Shown one piece after another: positions 6,918-12,771 of a DNA stretch of 20,458 nt (within the stretch, counting starts at the first letter, position 1; each line of letters begins with the position of its first letter). Location: the NCBI GenBank assembly GCA_036277635.1, contig DASUMP010000267.1:1-20458 (forward strand). Reading direction: 5' to 3'. A model generated the notes under the pieces. It saw only the letters and a list, made by a program, of their open reading frames with translations. It did not search any database and was not told where the DNA came from. Made by a program: the position numbers and the translations under genes. Source of the stretch: DASUMP01 sp036277635 (GTDB taxonomy: Bacteria > Actinomycetota > Acidimicrobiia > IMCC26256 > PALSA-610).

Positions 6918-7916
6918 TCAGATCTCCGTCGCTTCGCCCGAGCGCGACCGGCTCACGACCATCGAGGCCACCGCGTTCACGCCCAGCGTGAGGACGAACA
7001 GCGCCAGGCCTGCGGCCATCAGCGCACTGATGCCGAACTCACTCGACTCGGAGAACTTGAGCGCGATGAGCGACGCGATCGAGTTCGACCCCTGCTGCAG
7101 GATCGACCAGTCGAACACGAACGCCGGCGAGATGATGAGCGTGACCGCGATGGTCTCGCCGAGCGCGCGCCCGAGGCCGAGCATCGACCCGCCGACGATG
7201 CCGCCCCGTCCGAACGGCAGCACGACGGTGCGCACCACTCCGAGCCGGGTGGCGCCGAGCGCGAGCGCGCCTTCCTTCTCGCCGACGGGTGCTTGCGAGA
7301 AGACCTCGCGCATCACCGACGTGCAGATCGGGATCACCATCAGCGAGACGACGACACCCGCGATGAACGTCGAGCTCGGGAACACGCTCAACGTGCGCGG
7401 CTGCGGCGCGGCGACGTCGAAGATCGGGACGAAGCCGAGGTGGTCTGCGAGCCAGCGGCTGAGCGAGATGATGCGCGGCTGGAGGGCGAAGAGCCCCCAC
7501 AGTCCGTAGATGAGGCTCGGAACCGCGGCGAGCAGGTCGATGGTCGTCGTGAGCGCGCGGCGCAGCGGTCGTGGCGCGTACTCGGTGATGAACAGCGCGG
7601 CGAGGATCGAGACCGGAACCGCGATCGTCAAGGCGACCACCGCGATCGCGATCGTGTACGGCAGCACCGCCGCGATGCCGAACGCGCCGCCGAGATCCGG
7701 CTGCCAGTCGGAGACCGTGAAGAAGCCCCAGCCCGCGTCGCGCAGCGCGTCGAGCCCGCGGAACAGCAGGAACCCGCCGATCAGCCCCATGAGGACGAAC
7801 GTCGTGCTCGCGGCGGCAGTCGCGCCGGCTCGGAACAGCCGGTCGGCGAGGTGGCGTTCGACGACGAACTCGACGCGTTCAGGCTCCGCGTCGATCGTGA
7901 TCGGTGCGACCGTCAC
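6918..7916 (-). CDS. pstC: Phosphate ABC transporter permease, first gene of the pst operon
   Basis: A 332-residue inner-membrane permease, normal PstC length. Features: N-terminal helix at about 33-53, the periplasmic segment GWGFFTVSDWQPD (62-74) typical of PstC, further helices, the EAA loop EGALALGATRLGVVRTVVLP (215-234) and RALGETIAVTL (250-260). The GTG at 7916 is preceded by GGGGGAG with a six-base spacer. The reading frame stays open far upstream (a GC artefact), but this start matches family length and leaves the PHO-box-like repeat outside the gene. It heads pstC-A-B-S-lipoprotein; no phoU gene is present in the window. Confidence 0.95.
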   Translation of the reverse strand: MTVAPITIDAEPERVEFVVERHLADRLFRAGATAAASTTFVLMGLIGGFLLFRGLDALRDAGWGFFTVSDWQPDLGGAFGIAAVLPYTIAIAVVALTIAVPVSILAALFITEYAPRPLRRALTTTIDLLAAVPSLIYGLWGLFALQPRIISLSRWLADHLGFVPIFDVAAPQPRTLSVFPSSTFIAGVVVSLMVIPICTSVMREVFSQAPVGEKEGALALGATRLGVVRTVVLPFGRGGIVGGSMLGLGRALGETIAVTLIISPAFVFDWSILQQGSNSIASLIALKFSESSEFGISALMAAGLALFVLTLGVNAVASMVVSRSRSGEATEI

Positions 7917-7994
7917 CCGCTGCTCCCCCGCCGCGCCCGGTGCGCGTTGCGTCGGTCGACAGCGTGCACCGCGGCGCGTATCGCGCCAGTGGCG

Positions 7995-8016
7995 TCGAAG
8001 TGAACGACCGCTGAAC
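7995..8016 (-). promoter_or_regulatory. PHO-box-like direct repeat upstream of pstC
   Basis: On the minus strand two adjacent 11-base units read GTTCAGCGGTC (8016-8006) and GTTCACTTCGA (8005-7995). The Streptomyces PhoP site is built of 11-base direct repeats whose first seven bases approximate GTTCACC. The site lies 79 bases before the pstC start, in the right orientation, and within the 186-base region shared with the divergent gene at 8103. The repeat is seen directly; PhoP binding is inferred from established actinobacterial pho-regulon knowledge. Confidence 0.6.
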
Positions 8017-8102
8017 ATTGGCGGACGAGCCGGGCGCGGCACGGTCGAGGGCGCGCGTCGCGTGCCACGATCGCCGCGGCGACCCCGGAGGACCCCTCGA
8101 CG

Positions 8103-10097
8103 ATGCACAGCGCTGCTGCTCTCACTGTCCGCGCGCGCGTCGGTCGCGCACCGCGCGTCGTCGCGGCGATGGTCGGGCTCGCGATGCTCGCGGCCGCTGG
8201 TTCCGTCGTCGCCGCGGCACCCGCCCGCGCCGAGGCCCGCACGCTCAGCGTGACGCCGTCGGCCGAGCTCGGCAACGAGGTCGTACGCGTCGCGTGGACC
8301 GGGTTCACCCCGACGCTGACCGATGGGACCTACGGCGTCATCGTGCTGCAATGCCGCGCGAACCCGACGCGCCTCGGCGACTGCTTCACCGCGAACACCT
8401 ATCCCGATCCCGCCGAGGGGAACCGCCTCGGCGGGGTCACCGCGGCCGACGGCACCGGCAGCGTGCTGTTCGAAGTGCGGCCGGCCGCCAACCTGCCCGA
8501 GCTCGCGTGCGCGCAGTCCACACCGTGCTCGATCCTCGTGTACGAGAACGATGGCGTCCCGGTCGGACCCGACGACCTGCCGCCGTCGGCGGTCGTCGCC
8601 CCGGTCGAGTTCGCCCGGAGTCGGGCCGACTGCCCCGACGTCACCGACTTCGACGTGCGCGCCGACGGGGCGGCGTCGGCGGCGCCGGCCTTCTACCGCT
8701 GGGCCGCGCAACGCTGTCTGGGCAACGACGCGCTGGTGCTCGACTACACCGAGACGTCGTCGACCTCGGGTCGGGAGAACTTCCTGAACGGCCTCGTCGA
8801 CCTCGGGATCACGTCGCTGCCCGCGACCGACGACGAGCTCGAATCGCATTCCGAACATCCGGAGTTCGCGTACGCGCCGGTCGACATGACCGCGATCACG
8901 GTCGTCATCAACATGAAGGATCCGGCGACCGGTCGCCGACTCGAGAACGTGGTGCTGAGTCCGCGCCTCGTCGCGCGGCTGGTCACGAACTCGGACCTCA
9001 GCACGTTCCTCGTCGACCGGGAGCTGCGCGAGCTCAACCCCGGGGTGCGGTTCCCGACCGCCACGCTCTCGCCGCCGCTCCTGCGTGCCGAGCGCAGCGC
9101 GGCGACCCAGATGGTCACCTCGTGGATGGTCACGTCGAAGGACGCTCGAGACTTCCTCGCCGGCGCCGACAAGCACCGCGTCCCGCGCAACCCGGCGTGG
9201 CGCGACCAGCGCTACCCGACCGACGCGTTCGCGAACAACTCCCCCGAAGACGACCAGTTCCAGCCGCGCACCGGGCAACGCACCGTCGGGCTGCGCATGT
9301 TCTACGGCGTGCGGCCCGCCGGCACCGTGCCCGAACGCACCGAGATCATCGGGTTCATCGGGATCGTCGACCTGCCGACCGCGCAGCGCTTCGGGCTCCC
9401 GGCCGCGAAGATCGTGAACGCGGCGGGCGCCGCCGTCGCGCCCACCGACGACTCCGTGCGCGCCGGGTTCGAGCTGATGCGCCGCACTCGCGCCGGGACG
9501 CTCGTGCCCGCCTACGACGCCGCCGATCCCGACGGCACGCCCGACGGCGACACCGCCGAGCGGGCGTACCCGCTCGTCAAGGTCGACTACGCGATGGTCC
9601 CGACGCAGCTCGACGACGACGACAAGGCCGACCAGATCCGGGGGCTGCTCGAGTACATCGCGACCGAGGGCCAAGACGATCTCCCCGCCGGCTACTTCGC
9701 CCTGCCCGACGCGCTCCGCGAGCAGACGCTGGCGGTCGCCGATCGGATCCAAGGTCCTGCGGCACCGACCACCACCACGACGACGGTCGCGCCGCCGACA
9801 GACACCCCGCCGATCGACTTCGGGTCATCGGGTGACCCGGGTCCGTTCTTCTCGGGCGACTCGACCGGCGGCGGGACCGCCACGCCGCCCGCGTCCACCG
9901 ATGGCGACGACGGGGGCGCGGAGACACCCATCGCGACGCGGGAGATCGCCGCCCTCGCCACGACCGGCGCGCCCCTCACGCTGCCCGCGCTGCTCGCGCT
10001 CGGCGGGATCGCGCTCCTCGGCTGGGCGGCGAGCGGAGCGGTCCCGGCAGTGCGCCGCGTGGTCGTGCGCGTGCGGCGCGGGACGACGGAGCCGTGA
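8103..10097 (+). CDS. Secreted PstS-like binding protein with neocarzinostatin-like N-terminal domain and LAXTG sorting-like tail
   Basis: A 664-residue exported protein. Order: signal peptide (1-43, ending APARA); a neocarzinostatin-like beta domain (about 45-150) with two Cys pairs, C84/C94 and C136/C142; a PstS-like periplasmic-binding domain (about 175-550) with motifs such as YTETSSTSGRENFLNG (215-230) and ITSLP; a Thr/Pro/Gly/Asp-rich linker (about 553-608); the pentapeptide LATTG (618-622); a membrane helix (about 624-645); and a basic tail. The phosphate-loop signatures are weaker than in the pst-operon PstS, so phosphate binding is likely but not certain. GGAGG at 8087-8091 supports this ATG. 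It is divergent from pstC and overlaps the next gene by four bases. Possible role: surface-bound capture of phosphate or another oxyanion. Confidence 0.78.
   Translation: MHSAAALTVRARVGRAPRVVAAMVGLAMLAAAGSVVAAAPARAEARTLSVTPSAELGNEVVRVAWTGFTPTLTDGTYGVIVLQCRANPTRLGDCFTANTYPDPAEGNRLGGVTAADGTGSVLFEVRPAANLPELACAQSTPCSILVYENDGVPVGPDDLPPSAVVAPVEFARSRADCPDVTDFDVRADGAASAAPAFYRWAAQRCLGNDALVLDYTETSSTSGRENFLNGLVDLGITSLPATDDELESHSEHPEFAYAPVDMTAITVVINMKDPATGRRLENVVLSPRLVARLVTNSDLSTFLVDRELRELNPGVRFPTATLSPPLLRAERSAATQMVTSWMVTSKDARDFLAGADKHRVPRNPAWRDQRYPTDAFANNSPEDDQFQPRTGQRTVGLRMFYGVRPAGTVPERTEIIGFIGIVDLPTAQRFGLPAAKIVNAAGAAVAPTDDSVRAGFELMRRTRAGTLVPAYDAADPDGTPDGDTAERAYPLVKVDYAMVPTQLDDDDKADQIRGLLEYIATEGQDDLPAGYFALPDALREQTLAVADRIQGPAAPTTTTTTVAPPTDTPPIDFGSSGDPGPFFSGDSTGGGTATPPASTDGDDGGAETPIATREIAALATTGAPLTLPALLALGGIALLGWAASGAVPAVRRVVVRVRRGTTEP
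8232..8552 (+). other. Neocarzinostatin-like domain inside the PstS-like protein
   Basis: Residues 44-150 of the 8103-10097 product. The order of landmarks matches apo-neocarzinostatin: VTPSAELGN at the start, a first Cys pair ten residues apart (C84, C94), then TAADGTGSVLFEVR (113-126, compare TADANGSASTSLTVR), then a close second pair (C136, C142) followed by a short strand. In neocarzinostatin the pairs are 10 and 5 residues apart; here 10 and 6. The chromophore-binding function is not implied. The match is by eye and needs a profile or structure comparison. Confidence 0.6.
9954..10046 (+). other. LAXTG-type cell-wall sorting-like signal (LATTG, helix, basic tail)
   Basis: Codons 618-622 of the PstS-like gene read Leu-Ala-Thr-Thr-Gly, followed at once by a hydrophobic segment of about 22 residues and an Arg-rich cytoplasmic tail. 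Class E sortases of high-GC actinobacteria are known to prefer LAXTG over LPXTG. The tripartite arrangement is visible directly. Whether it is cleaved is unknown, since no active sortase is in the window. Confidence 0.55.
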
Positions 10098-11017
10098 CGG
10101 TCATCGACCTCACCGAGACGACGGCCACCCCCGAGCCGGTCGCGATCGTGGCGACGGCGGAGCCGGTGCCGACGGCGACCCCAGCACCGGTCGCGTCGAA
10201 GGCGGTCGTACGCCGCGTCGTGCGCCAGGCGCTGCTCATCTTCGCGACGTTCGTCGCCGGATTCGCGCTGTACTTGTTCGTGCTGTCGGCCCTCCCGCAC
10301 GCGCGCGCCCAGACCGGACTGGAGCGCCGCTTCCGAAGCGAGCTCGCGAACGCGGTCGCGCCCGTGAACGCGCCGGTTGCCCTCGGCGCGCCCGTCGCGG
10401 TCGTGGAGATCCCGGCGATCGGCCTCCACGAGGTCGTCGTCGAAGGGTCCGACGCCCGCCGGCTCGCGAGTGGCCCCGGCCACGTGCGCGGCACCGCGCT
10501 GCCCGGACAGGCCGGCACCAGCATCGTCCTCGGGCGGCGCACCACGTTCGGCGCACCGTTCGCCGACCTCGATCGGCTCGAGGTCGGCGACGAGCTCACC
10601 GTCACCGCCGGCCAGGGCGAGACGCCCTACCGGGTCCGCTCGGTGGAACGGGCAGCCGCGTCCGACGCGAGCGTGCTCGTCGCGTCGAACGCGCTCCTGC
10701 TCGTCACGTCCGATCCCGCCGTCGTCGCCGACGGTCGCCTCGTCGTCACGGCGACGCCGGTGGGCGCGCCGCAAGCGCCCGGGTCGCGCGTCGCGGTGGA
10801 GCTCGGCCTCGACGAGCTCGGCCTCGCCAGCGATCGCAGCGTCGTCGGCGAGCTCGTGTTGTGGATGCAGGTGCTGGTTGCGCTCGCGCTCGGCACCGTC
10901 GTCGCGTTCCGGCGGTGGCGTCGCGGCCCCGCATGGGTCGTCGCCGTGCCTGTGCTGCTCGCGGTGCTCTGGGTGGTCTACGAGCGCGCCGCGCTGCTGT
11001 TGCCCGCCACCCTCTGA
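10094..11017 (+). CDS. Sortase-fold membrane protein lacking catalytic His and Cys (predicted pseudo-sortase)
   Basis: A 307-residue membrane protein with a sortase beta-barrel at about 98-222. Recognisable family landmarks are ASGPGHVRGTALPGQAGTS (125-143), TTFGAPFADLDRLEVGDEL (150-168) and GRLVVTATP (214-222). In active class D/E/F sortases the first stretch continues with GHR and the end of the barrel carries TCHP. Here these read GRR (Arg148, codon CGG) and TSDP (Ser206, codon TCC), so the catalytic His and Cys are both replaced while the active-site Arg (215) is kept. A Pro/Thr-rich cytoplasmic stretch and one helix (about 45-66) come first; two further helices (about 252-272 and 279-303) follow the barrel, which is unusual. 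The GTG start overlaps the stop of the LATTG-bearing gene. A non-catalytic receptor, chaperone or scaffold role for that partner is inferred. Confidence 0.78.
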   Translation: MTVIDLTETTATPEPVAIVATAEPVPTATPAPVASKAVVRRVVRQALLIFATFVAGFALYLFVLSALPHARAQTGLERRFRSELANAVAPVNAPVALGAPVAVVEIPAIGLHEVVVEGSDARRLASGPGHVRGTALPGQAGTSIVLGRRTTFGAPFADLDRLEVGDELTVTAGQGETPYRVRSVERAAASDASVLVASNALLLVTSDPAVVADGRLVVTATPVGAPQAPGSRVAVELGLDELGLASDRSVVGELVLWMQVLVALALGTVVAFRRWRRGPAWVVAVPVLLAVLWVVYERAALLLPATL

Positions 11018-11019
11018 GC

Positions 11020-11085
11020 GGTCGCCAAGGGTTCACGCAGCGGCATCCGCGATGTCACTTCGCCAAGGCCTCGCGTTCACGTCGT
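11020..11085 (+). promoter_or_regulatory. Candidate PHO-box-like repeats upstream of the third binding protein
   Basis: GTTCACG occurs at 11031-11037 and again at 11075-11081, exactly 44 bases (four 11-base turns) apart. The first copy is preceded in phase by GGTCGCC (11020-11026), five of seven bases like GTTCACC. The units between the two GTTCACG copies are poor matches, so this is weaker than the sites at 7995 and 12678. It occupies most of the 122-base gap before the gene starting at 11140. No clear -10 element was found. Confidence 0.35.
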
Positions 11086-11130
11086 CAGCGTTGAATGCAC
11101 TCGGCCCGCCGATCGGCGCGGGCGAACGAG

Positions 11131-11142
11131 GGAGGAACCTTG
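11131..11142 (+). promoter_or_regulatory. Ribosome-binding site that selects a TTG start
   Basis: GGAGG (11131-11135) is followed four bases later by an in-frame TTG (11140). The next in-frame alternative, a GTG at 11155, lies 19 bases beyond the site. The TTG reading also gives a well-formed signal peptide with a basic N-terminus. Confidence 0.65.
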
Positions 11143-12579
11143 CAGCGAAGGCTTGTGAAGCTCGCGCTCACGGGTGCCCTGGTGGGGGGGCTCCTCGCGA
11201 GCTCGACACCGGCACACGCGGGCAACGACTCGACCGAACGCGTGCTCGCGATGGTCGGCTCCGACACGACGACGTTCGTGATGGAGCAGCTCGCGTCGCA
11301 CTACAACACCAGCGTCACCTACAACCCCGACGGCGACAAGGTGGTGAACATCCCGCCGCTGCTGTGGGCGAGCCCTTCGGTCGAGGCGGGTGAAGCGACC
11401 CAAGCGAGCCTGGCGTGGATCGCCGCGGCACGCAGCACGTGGCCGACGGCGGAGTTCGTCCCGAGCGACGGCGACTGCTCGTACAACACGTTCTTCGGCG
11501 GGCTCGGCGCGATCGACGCGAACGGCGACGGCGACCAGACCGACGTCGGCGACAGCCGCTACACCTCCGCGACCATCGACGGACAGACGGTGCGGGTCGG
11601 CCAGGTGCCACCGAACGGATCCGGTGCCGGGCGCACGTTCGCCCTCGACAGCGCCCAGAACCCGCTCGGATGCGTCGACCTGTCGCGTTCGTCGAGCGCG
11701 CCGAGCGTGGCCCAGCAGGCCAACTTCGACACGTGGGCGTTCGCGCTCGACGCGATCGGCTGGGTGACGATGCCGGGCTACAACCAGGGCGTCACCGCGC
11801 TCTCACAGGCCCAGCTGAACTCGATCTACACCTGCTCCACGACCAACGTCGACAACAGCGTCCCCGCCGACGGCGACTTCGACGACCCCGGCGACCTGAA
11901 GAACGGCGAACCCAAGATCCGCTTCTGGGGTGAGCTGAACGGCAACCCGACCGACACCGATCGGATCAAGCCGTACCGCATCCAGCTCGGCTCCGGCACG
12001 GGAAGCGACGTCGCGACGACGCTGCTCGGGCTCGCCAGCGCGAACAACATCGGCTCGGGCTGCACCGGCGGTCCCGACCCGTGGTACCCGACGGTGCAGG
12101 AGCACGACTGCCGGAACGTCGCCGATGTCGACAAGCCGGCTGCGATCTGCTTCTACGGGTACTCGCGCCACAAGCTGCAGGCGAAGGCACTCGAAGCCGA
12201 CAAGCGCAACGGCGCCAAGTTCCAACAGTTCTTCATCGGTGCGGGCACCCCGCTGCCCCCGACGCCGAGCACGATCACCGAGACCCCGGCGACGAACTAC
12301 GACGGGACCCGGCTCGTGTACACCCTGATCGTGAAGAACCACGACGGGTCGGGGACCGACCTGCCGGGCTTCAACGACGCGATCACGTTCGCGGGCGTCG
12401 ACCCCGACAGCGACGGCGCCGGTGCCGACGTCGTCAAGGCGGGCTTCGCCTGCAACGGCGGCATCGCGGCGAAGATCATCCGGACCTACGGTCTCGTGCC
12501 GCTGAAGAAGGGTGTGACCGACACGGGCGACAGCACGTACGGATCGACCTTCTGCCGTCACAACAAGTACGCGCTCTGA
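11140..12579 (+). CDS. Secreted PstS-like substrate-binding protein without membrane anchor
   Basis: A 479-residue exported protein. The signal peptide (1-27, MQRRLVKLAL then ...STPAHA) is followed by a PstS-type binding fold. Likely ligand loops are MVGSDTTTFVME (38-49), DLSRSSSAPS (180-189) and LGSGTGSDVATT (283-294). There are many Cys (113, 178, 232, 308, 324, 337, 438, 472), suggesting disulfides in an extracellular protein. Two Asp-rich loops, DANGDGDQTD (126-135) and DPDSDGAGAD (421-430), look like calcium-binding insertions. Unlike the other two PstS-like proteins here it has no C-terminal helix or lipobox, so it may be released or held by partners. It stands alone between candidate PHO-box repeats and a strong hairpin terminator. 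The substrate is probably phosphate, by motif and context. Confidence 0.78.
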   Translation: MQRRLVKLALTGALVGGLLASSTPAHAGNDSTERVLAMVGSDTTTFVMEQLASHYNTSVTYNPDGDKVVNIPPLLWASPSVEAGEATQASLAWIAAARSTWPTAEFVPSDGDCSYNTFFGGLGAIDANGDGDQTDVGDSRYTSATIDGQTVRVGQVPPNGSGAGRTFALDSAQNPLGCVDLSRSSSAPSVAQQANFDTWAFALDAIGWVTMPGYNQGVTALSQAQLNSIYTCSTTNVDNSVPADGDFDDPGDLKNGEPKIRFWGELNGNPTDTDRIKPYRIQLGSGTGSDVATTLLGLASANNIGSGCTGGPDPWYPTVQEHDCRNVADVDKPAAICFYGYSRHKLQAKALEADKRNGAKFQQFFIGAGTPLPPTPSTITETPATNYDGTRLVYTLIVKNHDGSGTDLPGFNDAITFAGVDPDSDGAGADVVKAGFACNGGIAAKIIRTYGLVPLKKGVTDTGDSTYGSTFCRHNKYAL

Positions 12580-12603
12580 CCTGAGCGTCGTTCGCACGAC
12601 CGA

Positions 12604-12634
12604 GAACGGCCCGGCCCTCGCGGCCGGGCCGTTC
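12604..12634 (+). terminator. Intrinsic-terminator-like hairpin after the third binding protein gene
   Basis: A perfect 13-base stem (12604-12616 with 12622-12634, GAACGGCCCGGCC and its complement) closes a five-base CTCGC loop, 24 bases after the stop codon. The T-tract is absent, which is common in very GC-rich actinobacteria. It separates the binding protein gene from the next transcription unit. Confidence 0.75.
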
Positions 12635-12677
12635 CGCGTCGTGGGGGACTTCCGCTGCGGGCGAACCGTCGCGCACG

Positions 12678-12699
12678 GTTCACCCGTCGTTCACGGCGC
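12678..12699 (+). promoter_or_regulatory. PHO-box-like direct repeat upstream of the beta-propeller gene
   Basis: Two abutting 11-base units, GTTCACCCGTC (12678-12688) and GTTCACGGCGC (12689-12699), match the Streptomyces PhoP repeat in spacing and in the first six or seven bases of each unit. This is the best match in the window. It lies between a terminator hairpin and the gene starting 73 bases further on. A weak TTGGCG/GATGAT promoter pair (12706-12711 and 12727-12732, 15-base spacer) follows. Regulator binding is inferred. Confidence 0.6.
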
Positions 12700-12771
12700 G
12701 TCAAGTTGGCGTCCGTGTCCCGTCGCGATGATCGGAGCCGGCTCGCGCCCTTCGACGTGGAGGCAACACAC

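Noticed and set aside
6918..9752. Apparent 600-residue N-terminal extension of PstC
   Set aside because: The frame is merely open in GC-rich DNA antisense to the PstS-like gene. Family length, GGGGGAG six bases before the GTG at 7916 and the promoter repeat place the start there.
544..9952. Near-identical 19-base strings in the EamA tail (544-562) and before the LATTG motif (9934-9952)
   Set aside because: About 17 of 19 bases match, but the string is short and GC-rich, one copy is half of a local hairpin, and no flanking similarity exists. Chance is the simpler reading.
10094..11017. Possible active sortase with Ser replacing Cys as nucleophile
   Set aside because: The catalytic His is also replaced by Arg and the residue after the Ser is Asp instead of His, so a working serine variant is unlikely, though not excluded.
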